Assembly (NCBI GenBank): GCA_963696025.1
Contig: CAVOII010000014.1
Span: 496,001-560,000, forward strand
DNA length: 64,000 bases
Direction: 5' to 3'
From: JABCYV01 sp963696025
GTDB lineage: Bacteria > Acidobacteriota > Terriglobia > Terriglobales > Acidobacteriaceae
The notes beneath the pieces are model-generated. The model was not told where the DNA came from. It worked only from the letters and a program-made list of their open reading frames with translations, and did no database searches. Of this stretch, positions 39,304 to 49,794 are shown piece after piece (position 1 is the first letter of the stretch; every line of letters starts with the position of its first letter). The position numbers and the translations under genes were made by a program.

Positions 39304-40395
39304 ATGAAGGCGCGAGTACATTTCTACGTCTGCGCAGCTGTGCTTCTCTCGCTTCTGGGTGTGGCTGTGGGTTGCAACAAGACTCCGAATGATGCTCAGA
39401 TTACCAGCGATATCCAGAACAAGCTTTCCACCGACTCCGGATTGCAGGGCAAACAGCTTGCCGTTCAGGCCGAAAACGGAACAGTGACGCTTTCGGGGAC
39501 TGTCGATGACGACAACCAGCGCCAGGCCGCGGCGCGTTATGCCGCCTCCGCACCGGGCGTGAAGCAGGTGATAAATAACTTGCAAGTGGCAGCGCCGGCC
39601 CCGGTTGCAGCTGCCGCTCCGCCACCGGATCAGGTGCCGCCAGCACCGCGAGAGCAGCCTGCCCTGCCGAAGCCACGAAGGCGTCCGCACCAAATGAAGA
39701 AGTCGCCCTCCGATAGCGACAGTAATTCAGCCGCCAATCAGGTGGCTTCGGCCGCGACAGTTGAAGCGCCGGCGGCACCAGCAGCACCCGTGGTCCCGGC
39801 TACACCCCCGCCTCCACCACCGCCGCAGAAAGTCACCGTTCCCTCCGGCACCACGTTATCGGTGCGTCTTACGGATGCAATTGATTCTGAGACTGCCCAG
39901 CAGGGTCAGACCTTCCGTGCCACACTCAACTCGCCTCTGGCCGTGGAGGGTGACGTCGTCATTCCCTCCGGATACGACGTTGAGGGCCACGTCGTAGCCG
40001 TGCAGAGCGCTGGAAAATTCGCCGGAAAGTCTTTGCTTACCTTGCAATTGGACCGAATCTCAGCGGGTGGCAAGTCGTACGACGTCCAGACCGATCAGTA
40101 TCACCGGGAGGGATCGTCGCGGGGCAAAAACACGGCCGAGAAAGTAGGCGCTGGTGCTGCCATCGGAGCCATTATCGGCGGCCTTGCTGGTGGCGGCAAA
40201 GGCGCCGGAATTGGGGCCGCGGCCGGCGGCGGACTTGGTGGTGGCGTGCAAGCCGCAACCAAGGGTCAGCAGATCAAGTTGCCATCGGAGACGGTGTTGA
40301 CCTTCACTCTCCAAGGTCCTTTGACAGTGATTCCGAACAAGGGCCCCAACCAAGGGCGGCCAAGGCTGGACCAGAGTCAGGGAACCAATCAGTAG
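39304..40395 (+). CDS. BON-domain lipoprotein with glycine zipper
   Basis: A 363-residue lipoprotein. The signal peptide ends at the lipobox GVAVGC with Cys24. A BON domain (about 28-100, TSDIQNKLSTDSGL to VKQVINNLQ) follows, then a Pro/Ala-rich linker, then a strand-rich region (VTVPSGTTLSVRLTDAIDS) and a glycine zipper, GAGAAIGAIIGGLAGG, near 280-300. BON domains bind membranes or stabilise envelope complexes. A TATACT -10-like box and an AGGAG ribosome-binding site precede it, so it likely has its own promoter. Confidence 0.85.
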   Translation: MKARVHFYVCAAVLLSLLGVAVGCNKTPNDAQITSDIQNKLSTDSGLQGKQLAVQAENGTVTLSGTVDDDNQRQAAARYAASAPGVKQVINNLQVAAPAPVAAAAPPPDQVPPAPREQPALPKPRRRPHQMKKSPSDSDSNSAANQVASAATVEAPAAPAAPVVPATPPPPPPPQKVTVPSGTTLSVRLTDAIDSETAQQGQTFRATLNSPLAVEGDVVIPSGYDVEGHVVAVQSAGKFAGKSLLTLQLDRISAGGKSYDVQTDQYHREGSSRGKNTAEKVGAGAAIGAIIGGLAGGGKGAGIGAAAGGGLGGGVQAATKGQQIKLPSETVLTFTLQGPLTVIPNKGPNQGRPRLDQSQGTNQ

Positions 40396-40401
40396 GGCGA
40401 T

Positions 40402-40446
40402 GCGAGCGGCTCAGTCGGCGCGGTTAGCTAGTTGAGCCGCTTTCGC
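40402..40446 (+). terminator. Weak hairpin after the BON lipoprotein gene
   Basis: GCGGCTCA at 40406-40413 pairs with TGAGCCGC at 40433-40440, extended by GCGA/TCGC at the base, with a 19-base loop. Only a short T run follows, so terminator function is uncertain. Confidence 0.3.
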
Positions 40447-40576
40447 TAGCGCGTGTCTTTTCCTCCTGCCAGGGACCTCTAACAAAACCTAAACGCTCAC
40501 ACGCCAATTCACTCTGGTTGACTTGCTCCTAGCCACGACCTAACATGCTCCTTCCCTACGGTGAGGTCCGGCTTAG

Positions 40577-43500
40577 GTGATCGGCCAAACCATCTCGCAC
40601 TACCGCATCATCGAGAAGCTCGGTGGTGGGGGCATGGGAGTAGTCTACAAAGCTGAGGATGTCAAATTGCACCGCTTCGTGGCGTTGAAGTTCCTGCCCG
40701 ACGAAGTGGCGAAGAACCCACAAGCACTAAGTCGCTTCCAGCGAGAGGCGCAGGCCGCTTCCGCCCTCAATCATCCGAACATCTGCACGATCTACGAAAT
40801 TGATGACCAGCGGGGCGAAGCGTTCATTGCTATGGAGTTTCTCGATGGCATGACCCTGAAGCATCGCATCGCTGGGCGACCGATGGAGATTGAAACAGTG
40901 GTGTCGCTGGCAATCGAGATTGCCGACGCCCTGGATGCGGCACATTCCGAAGGGATCGTCCACCGCGACATCAAGCCTGCGAACATCTTCGTCACGAAAC
41001 GCGGCCACGCCAAGATTCTGGACTTCGGCCTAGCGAAAGTAGCGCCTGCCAGCAGTTCGTCGAGCAACATTGCGGCTCTGAACACGGAGACGGGTTTTGT
41101 GGGCGAGGAGCACCTGACCAGTCCAGGCACGATGATGGGAACAGTGGCTTATATGTCGCCGGAGCAGGTGCGGACGAAAGAGTTGGATGCGCGTACCGAC
41201 CTCTTCTCGTTTGGGGCGGTGCTGTACGAAATGGCGACTGGTGCTTTGCCTTTTCATGGAGAATGTTCAGCGGTCATTTGCGAAGCAATCATGAACCGCG
41301 TCCCGATTGCGGTGGTGCGGCTGAATCACGTAGTGCCACCCAAGCTGGAAGACATCATCAACCGGGCGCTGGAGAAAGACCGAGAGCTTCGTTATCAGCA
41401 CGCCTCCGACATCCGTTCCGAGTTGCAACGCCTGAAGCGGGATACCGAGACGGGACGTGCCATTGCTTCGAGTTCCAGCACGGTGGCAGTGGCGCAGGAA
41501 AGTGGTTCTGGAGTCGAGGAACCCAGGGTCGCCCAGCCACCGTCGCCGGGATCGGGTTCCTCGCCTGCGCTCGGTCCAGATCTCTCATCGGGCGCCGTGA
41601 AGGTCGCCGCAGTTCCCGCCACGGGCAGGAAACTCTGGAAGGTTGTGGTTCCCGCGGCTGTGATACTTATCGCGGTTGCAATCGCGGGAGCGTTCTACTT
41701 CCGCTCGCGTCAGACCGCACACCACCTGACCGACAAGGACACCATCGTTGTCGCCGATTTTGCCAACAACACCGGTGATCCGGTATTCGACGACACGCTC
41801 AAGCAGGCACTCAGCGTGGCGCTCAACCAGTCGCCCTTTCTGAATGTGCTGTCCGAGAACAAGGTTGCGGCGACCTTGAAGATGATGTCGCGTCCGACTG
41901 GCACGCAACTCACGCCCGAGGTCACCCGCGAGCTTTGCCAGCGGGCGGGCAGCAAGGCTTACATTGAGGGGTCGATTGCCAGTCTGGGCAGCCAATACGT
42001 GCTGGGGTTGAAAGCGGCGAACTGTCAAAGCGGAGACCCACTGGCCGAGGAGCAGGTCACGGCGGCATCCAAGGAGAAGGTGCTGGACGCGCTGGGCGAG
42101 GCGGCATCCAAACTGCGCACCGAGTTGGGCGAATCGCTGGCGACGGTGCAGAAGTTTGATGTACCGCTCGAACAGGCCACCACCTCTTCGCTCGAAGCCT
42201 TGAAAGCATACAGCCTTGGGCGGAAGGCCCAGAACGAGAAAGGCTACGCCGCAGCCCTGCCCTACGATCAACGTGCCATCGAGCTTGATCCGAATTTTGC
42301 CATGGGCTACAGGGCAGTGGGAGGCGACTACTCCAGTCTCGGCGAGCTAGGCCGAGCTAGCGAGTACTTTACCAAGGCATTCCAGTTGCGGGAACATGCC
42401 AGCGAACGGGAAAAGCTGTTGATCACCGCCAATTACTACCGGGATGTCACCGGGGAACTGGATAAAGCGGCGCAGACGGATCAGGAGGAGATCGGTAGCT
42501 ACCCACGGGAAAGAACAGCGTACAACAGTTTGGGCATAGCGTACGGCAACCAAGGGCAGTATGAAAAAGCCATTGAGATCTCGAGGCAAGCCGTGCGCCT
42601 TGCGCCGGATAGGCTTGCCAGTTACGGAAATCTCGCCAACTACACTCTTGCTTTGCAGCGTTTTGATGAAACGCGACAGATCATTCACGAGGCGCAGGCA
42701 CGAAAACTTGACGATTTCGTATTGCACAATGCTCTCTACGCTCTTGCCTTCCTCGGGGCGGACTCTGCGGCGATGTCGGACCAGCAACAGTGGTTTGCGG
42801 GCAAACCCGATTACGAGAACTTTGGAATGGCACTCGCATCCGACACCGAGGCGTATGCCGGTCATCTGGGCAAGGCGCAGGAAACGACCAGGCGGGCTGT
42901 GGACTCCGCCATACGGGCTGATAGCAAGGAGACTGGAGCGATCTATCTGGCGAATGCTGCTCTCGCACAAGCGGCTTATGGCAATTCCGCGGAAGCCCGG
43001 CAGTCAGCGGCAGAGGCTTTGAAGCTTGCCCCCGCGAGTCAGGGCGTCGGGGTTGAAGCCGCGCTTGCGTTTGCCATGGCTGGCGATACCGGACGAGCCG
43101 AGTCCTTGGCGCAAGACTTGGGGAAACGCTTCCCGCTGGACACGCAGATGCAGTCGCTTTGGCTGCCAGCGATTCAGGCGCAATTAGCGCTGGACAAAAA
43201 GAACCCGGCTGCCGCCCTGACTGCCCTGCAGACTGCTTCAACCATCGAGCTGGGGGAAATTGCGTTCGTCAATAATGTTTCCTGCCTCTATCCGACGTAT
43301 GTACGCGGAGAGGCATACTTGGCAGCCGGACAGGGCAGTGCTGCTGCCCCCGAATTTCAGAAAATTCTCGACCACAGCGGGATCGTCTGGAACTGCTGGA
43401 CGGGAGCGTTGGCGCATCTGGGCGTGGCTCGTGCCAAGGCCTTGCAGTCGAGGACGTTGCTAGGACAGGGGCAGGGCGCGGATGCCGATGCCGCCCGCGT

Positions 43501-43606
43501 CCGGGCGCTCGCCGCTTACAAAGATTTCCTTACCCTCTGGAAAGACGCCGATCCCGACATCCCCATCCTCAGAGAAGCCAAAGCAGAGTACGCCAAGCTG
43601 CAATAA
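40577..43606 (+). CDS. Membrane Ser/Thr protein kinase with TolB/FlgO-like and TPR regions
   Basis: A 1009-residue protein with a GTG start. The kinase domain is complete: GGGGMGVVYKAED, VALKF with Lys38, HRDIKPANIF with Asp131, and DFGLAKV with Asp149. A linker and one TM helix (VVVPAAVILIAVAIAGAFYF, about 355-374) are followed by an outside region with an FlgO/TolB-like part (DTIVVADFANNTGDPVFDDTLKQAL) and many TPR-like repeats. This kinase-TPR layout is very frequent in Acidobacteria. It probably senses extracytoplasmic signals. The substrate is unknown. Confidence 0.92.
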   Translation: MIGQTISHYRIIEKLGGGGMGVVYKAEDVKLHRFVALKFLPDEVAKNPQALSRFQREAQAASALNHPNICTIYEIDDQRGEAFIAMEFLDGMTLKHRIAGRPMEIETVVSLAIEIADALDAAHSEGIVHRDIKPANIFVTKRGHAKILDFGLAKVAPASSSSSNIAALNTETGFVGEEHLTSPGTMMGTVAYMSPEQVRTKELDARTDLFSFGAVLYEMATGALPFHGECSAVICEAIMNRVPIAVVRLNHVVPPKLEDIINRALEKDRELRYQHASDIRSELQRLKRDTETGRAIASSSSTVAVAQESGSGVEEPRVAQPPSPGSGSSPALGPDLSSGAVKVAAVPATGRKLWKVVVPAAVILIAVAIAGAFYFRSRQTAHHLTDKDTIVVADFANNTGDPVFDDTLKQALSVALNQSPFLNVLSENKVAATLKMMSRPTGTQLTPEVTRELCQRAGSKAYIEGSIASLGSQYVLGLKAANCQSGDPLAEEQVTAASKEKVLDALGEAASKLRTELGESLATVQKFDVPLEQATTSSLEALKAYSLGRKAQNEKGYAAALPYDQRAIELDPNFAMGYRAVGGDYSSLGELGRASEYFTKAFQLREHASEREKLLITANYYRDVTGELDKAAQTDQEEIGSYPRERTAYNSLGIAYGNQGQYEKAIEISRQAVRLAPDRLASYGNLANYTLALQRFDETRQIIHEAQARKLDDFVLHNALYALAFLGADSAAMSDQQQWFAGKPDYENFGMALASDTEAYAGHLGKAQETTRRAVDSAIRADSKETGAIYLANAALAQAAYGNSAEARQSAAEALKLAPASQGVGVEAALAFAMAGDTGRAESLAQDLGKRFPLDTQMQSLWLPAIQAQLALDKKNPAAALTALQTASTIELGEIAFVNNVSCLYPTYVRGEAYLAAGQGSAAAPEFQKILDHSGIVWNCWTGALAHLGVARAKALQSRTLLGQGQGADADAARVRALAAYKDFLTLWKDADPDIPILREAKAEYAKLQ

Positions 43607-43839
43607 CATGCCCTAGCTCCTCCGACCAATTCACGGCTGAGACAGGGTTTGTTGGAGGCTCTAACTTTCCACATCCAATCGACGTCCCGGCTCATCCAAC
43701 ACAGCAATGGTATTGCGCCGTGGGCCCAGAGATGCTGTTCCGAGCCTTTTTATCCTTTCTATTCGCCTAAGGGATTGTTTGGGGGCGTTTGTCGTTATGC
43801 AAGCACTCTTCTAGACTGCTTGGAGCATAAGGGACTTTC

Positions 43840-46800
43840 ATGTGGATTGTTGCGCTGGCGTTACGCCGGCCCTACACCTTCGTCGTGCTCGCTCTGCTTC
43901 TGCTGATCCTGGGTCCGATTGTCATCTTCCGAACTCCCACCGACATCTTCCCCAATATCGATATTCCGGTTGTGAGTATCCTGTGGAACTATACCGGCCT
44001 CAATTCTGAGGACATGGCAAACCGGATCGTCTCCCAGACAGAACGCACCCTCACGACCACGGTAGACAATATCCAGCACAGTGAATCGCAATCGCTCAAC
44101 GGCATTGCGGTAGTGAAAGTTTTCTTTCAACCGCACGCCAACATTGAGAGAGCAATTGCACAGATCACGGCCATTTCACAGACGCAACTGCGGCAACTAC
44201 CGCCTGGTACCACGCCGCCGCTGATCATTACATATAGCGCCTCCAGTGTACCGATTCTTCAACTTGCGCTCTCAGGTCAGAAGCTTTCGGAACAGCAACT
44301 TTTTGACTACGGGGTGAATTTCATCCGCACCCGGCTGGTGACCATACCCGGCTGCGCTGTCCCCTATCCCTACGGCGGCAAGCAGCGCCAGGTGCAGGTG
44401 GATCTGGACACCAATGCGCTGCAGTCGAAGGGTCTGTCGCCGATGGATGTGGTCAACGCCATCAGCGCCCAAAATCTGATTCTGCCTTCCGGAACTTCCA
44501 AGATCGGGCTCTTTGAATATGCCGTCGACCTGAACGGCAGCCCCGAGACCGTGCCCGAGCTCAACGATCTGCCGATTAAGACAGTGGGAAACAGCACCAT
44601 CTATATTCGAGACGTCGCTTTCGTGCGCGACGGCTTTCCTCCGCAGACCAACATTGTGCGGGTCAACGGTCAACGCGCCTCGCTACTGACGGTATTGAAA
44701 AACGGCAACGCCTCTACCCTCGATATCATTTCCGGCATCAAGGGCCTACTCCCGCAGATCCAGTCGGGGCTTCCGCCTGAACTGCATATTGAGCAACTCG
44801 CGGACCAGTCTCTTTTCGTTCGCGCGTCGATCAATGGAGTGTTGCGGGAAGGGATCATAGCGGCGTGTCTTACCGGCTTGATGATTCTCATCTTTCTGGG
44901 AAGTTGGCGCAGCACGATCATTATTGCTGTCTCCATCCCACTCTCGATTCTGACGTCCATCATCGTGATGAGCGCCCTGGGCGAGACTATTAACATCATG
45001 ACCCTGGGTGGTCTTGCCTTGGCGGTCGGCATTCTGGTCGACGACGCCACAGTGGAAATTGAAAATATCAACCGCAATATCGCCCAGGGGAAGGAGATTC
45101 AGCGGGCCATCCTCGACGGCGCCCAGCAGATCGCGGTACCTGCGTTTGTTTCCACACTCGCGATTTGCATTGTCTTCGTGCCCATGTTTTTCCTCGCGGG
45201 CGTTGCCCGATATTTGTTTGTTCCGCTGGCCGAAGCGGTTGTGTTCGCCATGCTGGCTTCGTATCTGCTGTCCCGGACCCTGGTCCCGACCATGGCCAAA
45301 TATCTATTGAAAGGCCACGAGCAGGAAGCTGGACATCTGCCTGGCTCGAGCAGCAATCCTCTGGTCCGGCTGCAAGCGCGTTTTGAAGAGGCTTTCGAAC
45401 GCTTCCGCGAGGGCTATCACAAGTGGCTGGACGTCTGCCTGCAGCATCGGAAGATTTTTCTGTGGATGTTCTTTGCCGTGTCGGCTGGTTCGGTTGCGCT
45501 TCTGGTCCCCTGGCTGGGTGAGGATTTTTTCCCAGCCGTGGATAGCGGCCAGTTCAAATTGCACATACGCGCCCGCACCGGAACCAGGATTGAGGAGACA
45601 GCGGCGCTTTGCGATTTGATCGAACAGTCCATTCATGAAGAGATTCCGGGCGGTGAAATCTCCAGCATCATCGACAATATCGGTCTGCCCTACAGCAGCA
45701 TCAATCTTTCCTACAGCAACTCGGCCCCCATTGGGTCCTCTGATGCCGATATCTTAGTGAGTCTGTCGCCGAAACATCGTCCCACGGAAGAGTATGTCCA
45801 CGATTTGCGGAGAAAGCTGCCCAGCGAGTTTCCCGGCGTAAGCTTTGCTTTTTTGCCCGCTGATATCGTGAGTCAGATTCTGAACTTCGGCCTGCCTTCT
45901 CCCATCGACGTGCAAGTGGTGGGATACGACTTGGATAAAAACCGGCAGTTCACCGATAAGCTCTTTCAGCGAATGATTAAGATAAATGGCATCGCCGATT
46001 TACGAATCCAGCAGCGCTTCGATCTACCTTACTTGCACGTCAACGTAGATCGCACACAGGCGGGACAGGTCGGATTCACGCAACGGGATGTTGCGAACAA
46101 CCTGTTGATTTCGCTTAGCGGCAGTTTCCAGACTTCTCCCACGTATTGGCTGAACCCTAAGAATGGTGTGAGTTATTCGATTACGACTCAGACACCGCAA
46201 TACCGCGTGGATTCCCTGCAGGACCTGGAAAACATTCCGGTGACCGGAACCAGTGGCGCCAAACCGGAGATTTTGGCTAGCCTGGCCTCGATCCAGCGTG
46301 GCAGCGGCATGGCGGTCGTTTCCCACTACGACATCCAGCCGGTTGTCGATATCTTCGGTTCGGTGCAGGGCCGGGATTTGGGTGGAGTGGCGCGCGACAT
46401 TGATCGCATTGTCAAGGATAGTGAAACTGAGCTGCCACGCGGCTCCCGCGTGATCGTTCGCGGCCAGATACAGACGATGCGTTCTTCCTATATCGGTTTA
46501 ATCGGAGGATTGGCGTTCTCTATTCTGCTGGTGTACCTGCTGATCGTGGTGAACTTCCAATCCTGGCTCGATCCCTTCATCATTATCTCCGCGTTGCCGG
46601 CGGCGCTGGCGGGTATTGCGTGGTTTCTGTTCGTGAGCCATACCACGCTCAGCGTGCCGGCTCTTACCGGGTCCATCATGTGTATGGGGGTGGCCACGGC
46701 AAACAGCATCCTCGTGGTAAGCTTCGCCAAGGAGCAGATGGCGGAGGGCAAGGACGCAATCGCGGCCGCTCTTGAGGCTGGCTTTACGCGCTTCCGGCCC

Positions 46801-47010
46801 GTGCTCATGACCGCTCTGGCGATGATCATCGGGATGGTGCCGATGGCCTTGGGAATGGGAGAAGGTGGCGAAGAGAATGCGCCCCTGGGACGTGCGGTAA
46901 TTGGCGGATTGATGTTCGCGACCGTGGCAACGCTTTTCTTCGTGCCCGTCTTTTTCAGCATTATGCATGGATTGCGAAAACGACGGGAAGAGGCTGAATC
47001 CGGAGGTTAG
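43840..47010 (+). CDS. RND efflux pump inner-membrane transporter
   Basis: A 1056-residue RND permease with 12 predicted TM helices and two large periplasmic loops. N-terminus MWIVALALRRPYTFVVLALLLLI; the TM4 region VGILVDDATVEIENI has the Asp-Asp pair needed for proton transfer; the C-terminal half repeats the fold. It is of the AcrB/HAE-1-like kind, but a metal or other efflux substrate cannot be excluded. GGAG lies upstream of the ATG. Adaptor and outer membrane factor genes follow directly, so it can form a full tripartite pump. Confidence 0.92.
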   Translation: MWIVALALRRPYTFVVLALLLLILGPIVIFRTPTDIFPNIDIPVVSILWNYTGLNSEDMANRIVSQTERTLTTTVDNIQHSESQSLNGIAVVKVFFQPHANIERAIAQITAISQTQLRQLPPGTTPPLIITYSASSVPILQLALSGQKLSEQQLFDYGVNFIRTRLVTIPGCAVPYPYGGKQRQVQVDLDTNALQSKGLSPMDVVNAISAQNLILPSGTSKIGLFEYAVDLNGSPETVPELNDLPIKTVGNSTIYIRDVAFVRDGFPPQTNIVRVNGQRASLLTVLKNGNASTLDIISGIKGLLPQIQSGLPPELHIEQLADQSLFVRASINGVLREGIIAACLTGLMILIFLGSWRSTIIIAVSIPLSILTSIIVMSALGETINIMTLGGLALAVGILVDDATVEIENINRNIAQGKEIQRAILDGAQQIAVPAFVSTLAICIVFVPMFFLAGVARYLFVPLAEAVVFAMLASYLLSRTLVPTMAKYLLKGHEQEAGHLPGSSSNPLVRLQARFEEAFERFREGYHKWLDVCLQHRKIFLWMFFAVSAGSVALLVPWLGEDFFPAVDSGQFKLHIRARTGTRIEETAALCDLIEQSIHEEIPGGEISSIIDNIGLPYSSINLSYSNSAPIGSSDADILVSLSPKHRPTEEYVHDLRRKLPSEFPGVSFAFLPADIVSQILNFGLPSPIDVQVVGYDLDKNRQFTDKLFQRMIKINGIADLRIQQRFDLPYLHVNVDRTQAGQVGFTQRDVANNLLISLSGSFQTSPTYWLNPKNGVSYSITTQTPQYRVDSLQDLENIPVTGTSGAKPEILASLASIQRGSGMAVVSHYDIQPVVDIFGSVQGRDLGGVARDIDRIVKDSETELPRGSRVIVRGQIQTMRSSYIGLIGGLAFSILLVYLLIVVNFQSWLDPFIIISALPAALAGIAWFLFVSHTTLSVPALTGSIMCMGVATANSILVVSFAKEQMAEGKDAIAAALEAGFTRFRPVLMTALAMIIGMVPMALGMGEGGEENAPLGRAVIGGLMFATVATLFFVPVFFSIMHGLRKRREEAESGG

Positions 47011-47047
47011 TTGTGGGGAATCAGTTAAGAGATCTGATTTATATGCC

Positions 47048-48289
47048 ATGCCGGGATCTTCTATGAAGGTGGATGAGGGAAACGAACTCGAGGCGCGAGT
47101 GGTTTCGCCGCCGAAGAAGTCGGAGAGTCCGAAAGGGCGAAAGAGCACGCGGCACTGGTGGATCGCGTTGGCCGCGGTTGCGCTCGTGGCTGTGCTATTC
47201 CTCTCGGGCCTCCTGCCACGGGTGAAGGCACGGGCCACGCTGGCCAAGGAAACTCAGGAGATGGCGGTAGCCACCGTTTCCGTGGTCCAGCCCAAGCGCT
47301 CCGCTCCCTCTCAGGAGCTTGTTCTGCCGGCCAGCGTGCAGGCATTCGTCGATGCTCCGATTTATGCCCGCACCAATGGGTACCTGAAGCGCTGGTACGT
47401 TGACATTGGAGGTCGCGTGAAAGCGGGTCAACTTCTGGCGGAAATTGATACGCCCGAGGTAGACCAGCAACTCCATCAGGCGAGAGCCGATCTGCGGACA
47501 GCGCAGGCTAATCTCAACCTCTCCAAAATCACAACCGACCGGTACGCAGACTTATTGAAGAGCGATTCGGTTTCCAGGCAGGATGCCGATAACGCCGCGG
47601 GCGACTACGCGGCCAAAGGGGCGACTGTACAGTCGGCGCAGGCCAATGTAAGACGCCTGGAAGAACTGCAATCTTTTGAGAAGGTATACGCTCCATTTGA
47701 CGGAGTGATCACTGCGCGCAACACCGACATCGGCGCTTTAATCGATCAGGGAAGTGCCAGCGGTGCTCGCAGCGAGCTTTTTCATATCTCGCAACCGGAC
47801 AAGTTACGCGTCTACGTCAATGTTCCCCAGGCTTATTCTCAGGCAGCTAAACCGGGGATGTCAGCCGACCTGATTCTTTCAGAGTTCCCGGGACGCCCTT
47901 TTCAAGGCAAGTTGGTGCGTACGGCGAACGCGATCGATCCGGCCTCTCGCACTCTGCTGGTGGAGATTTCGGTAAACAATCCGACCGGCACCTTGTTCAC
48001 CGGATCGTACGCCGAAGTGCACCTCAAACTGCCGAGCCCGGCTTCCAATCTCATTCTGCCCGTAAACACGCTCCTATTCCGCGCCGAAGGGCTGAGAGTA
48101 GCTACGGTCGGGGACGGAAAGAAAGTCGAACTGAAACCAATTACCCTGGGCCATGATTTTGGAGGCGAAGTCGAGGTGGTAGCCGGTTTGAGTGGCAATG
48201 AGAACGTAATTGTCAATCCACCGGATTCGATAGTGCAAGGCCAAACGGTGAGGATTGCTCAATCCGCCCCAGCGCAGGGGGGAAAGTGA
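47048..48289 (+). CDS. RND efflux periplasmic adaptor subunit (membrane fusion protein)
   Basis: A roughly 413-residue adaptor. One N-terminal TM helix (WWIALAAVALVAVLFLSGLL), then the beta-barrel/lipoyl/hairpin pattern: VDIGGRVKAGQLLAEIDTPEVDQQLHQARADL (lipoyl and start of the hairpin), a coiled hairpin to VQSAQANVRRLEELQSF, and VYAPFDGVITARNTDIGALI. It links the RND pump to the outer membrane factor. I prefer the ATG at 47048; ATG at 47063 is a close alternative. The stop overlaps the next gene as GTGA. Confidence 0.9.
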   Translation: MPGSSMKVDEGNELEARVVSPPKKSESPKGRKSTRHWWIALAAVALVAVLFLSGLLPRVKARATLAKETQEMAVATVSVVQPKRSAPSQELVLPASVQAFVDAPIYARTNGYLKRWYVDIGGRVKAGQLLAEIDTPEVDQQLHQARADLRTAQANLNLSKITTDRYADLLKSDSVSRQDADNAAGDYAAKGATVQSAQANVRRLEELQSFEKVYAPFDGVITARNTDIGALIDQGSASGARSELFHISQPDKLRVYVNVPQAYSQAAKPGMSADLILSEFPGRPFQGKLVRTANAIDPASRTLLVEISVNNPTGTLFTGSYAEVHLKLPSPASNLILPVNTLLFRAEGLRVATVGDGKKVELKPITLGHDFGGEVEVVAGLSGNENVIVNPPDSIVQGQTVRIAQSAPAQGGK

Positions 48290-49794
48290 TTACAGGGCTG
48301 ACTTCAAACCCCGGACGTCAGACTTCGGCTTGCATAAGCGAAACTGTCGCCGGAGGTTTGGTTTTTGCTCTGCTTCTCGTCAACGGTTGCGCCGTAGGCC
48401 CTCGCTACTCGAAACCCTCAACGGCGGCCCCGCCCGCCTATAAAGAAGAGCCGCCAAACTGGAAAACGGCGCAACCCAGCGATCAAGTGGCGCGGGGTAC
48501 GTGGTGGGAGATTTATCAGGACCCGCAACTGAACGCACTGGAAGAACAAATCAATGTTTCCAATCAAAATCTGAAGGCAGCGCAAGCTCAGTTTGCGCAA
48601 GCGCGTGCCCTGGTCCGGCTCAACCGGGCGGATTACTATCCCACAGTGACAGCTGGAGTTTCGGGAACGCGCGAGCACTTATCACAAAACCGGCCGTTCG
48701 TTCTTCCGACCACCTCGACAAACGCAACTGATCTCGTGATTCCGTTCGATGTATCGTATGAGCCTGACGTCTTTGGGCGGGTGCGCCGCACCGTGGAAGC
48801 AGCGCGTTCCAATGCCCAGGCCAGCGCTGGCGATCTCGAATCGCTCAATCTGAGTCTGCACGCGGAGTTGGCTTTCGACTATTTCGATCTGCGCACGCTG
48901 GATGCGGAAGAGCAGCTGCTCAATGGCACCGTGGACGCCTTCCAGAAGGCATTGGATCTTACTCAAAATCGGTACAAGGGCGGCGTAGCTTCCGCAGTCG
49001 ACGTTGCCCAGGCGCAGACACAACTTGAAACCACTCGCGCACAGCTGATTGACGTCAAGGTGCAAAGATCGCAGGACGAACATGCGATCGCAGTCCTGAT
49101 CGGCAAACCGGCCCCCAGCTTCAGTATTGCGTTTTCGCCCTGGAATCAGACGCCACCCGTGATTCCGCCTGGGCTTCCCTCGGATTTGCTGGAGCGCCGT
49201 CCTGACATTGCCGCTGCTGAACGAAGAGTGTCCGCCGCCAACGCGCAAATTGGCGTGGCGAGAGCAGCCTACTTTCCAGCGATCTCCTTGTCTGGAACCG
49301 GTGGGTTCGAGAGCGGCTCGATCACCACCTGGCTGTCCGGCCCAAGCGGATTTGCTTCCGCCGGCGTATCGGCTGTGGTTACGGCTTTTGATGTCGGGCG
49401 CCGCCGTGCCATCAACGAACAAGCCCAGGCTGCTTACGACCAGTCGGTTGCCAACTATCGTCAGACGATTCTCACCGCTTTCCAGGAAGTCGAAGATAGT
49501 CTGGCCGGTCTGCGCATTCTCGAAGACGAAGCCAAAACTGAGCAGGCTGCAGTGGCGGCCGCGCAGCACTCGCTTGATTTGTCCAACAACCGCTACAAAG
49601 GGGGAGTGGTCACCTATCTCGAAGTCATTACGGCGCAGAGCATTGCTCTGTCGGACGAGCGCGCAGCCGTTGATATCCTGCGCCGCCGCATGGAGGCCAG
49701 TGTCTCGCTGATCAAAGCGCTGGGCGGCGGATGGAATTCTGCAAACTTACCCTCGGTCAAAGTATCTCAGCCGCAGCCGCCTAGCGGCCAATGA
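48286..49794 (+). CDS. TolC/NodT-type outer membrane efflux lipoprotein
   Basis: A 502-residue outer membrane factor, start GTG overlapping the adaptor stop. The signal peptide ends at a lipobox in LLLVNGC, so it is probably lipid-anchored. Two NodT-type repeats are visible: NQNLKAAQAQFAQARALVR...TVTAGVSGTRE and RRPDIAAAERRVSAANAQIGVARAAYFPAI. It forms the exit channel of the tripartite pump. It ends 14 bases into the convergent serine hydrolase gene. Confidence 0.92.
   Translation: MITGLTSNPGRQTSACISETVAGGLVFALLLVNGCAVGPRYSKPSTAAPPAYKEEPPNWKTAQPSDQVARGTWWEIYQDPQLNALEEQINVSNQNLKAAQAQFAQARALVRLNRADYYPTVTAGVSGTREHLSQNRPFVLPTTSTNATDLVIPFDVSYEPDVFGRVRRTVEAARSNAQASAGDLESLNLSLHAELAFDYFDLRTLDAEEQLLNGTVDAFQKALDLTQNRYKGGVASAVDVAQAQTQLETTRAQLIDVKVQRSQDEHAIAVLIGKPAPSFSIAFSPWNQTPPVIPPGLPSDLLERRPDIAAAERRVSAANAQIGVARAAYFPAISLSGTGGFESGSITTWLSGPSGFASAGVSAVVTAFDVGRRRAINEQAQAAYDQSVANYRQTILTAFQEVEDSLAGLRILEDEAKTEQAAVAAAQHSLDLSNNRYKGGVVTYLEVITAQSIALSDERAAVDILRRRMEASVSLIKALGGGWNSANLPSVKVSQPQPPSGQ

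Noticed and set aside
41585..42271. Minus-strand frames opposite the kinase-TPR gene
   Set aside because: The plus-strand kinase is complete with all catalytic residues and TPRs. The opposite frames are shadows with unusual composition.
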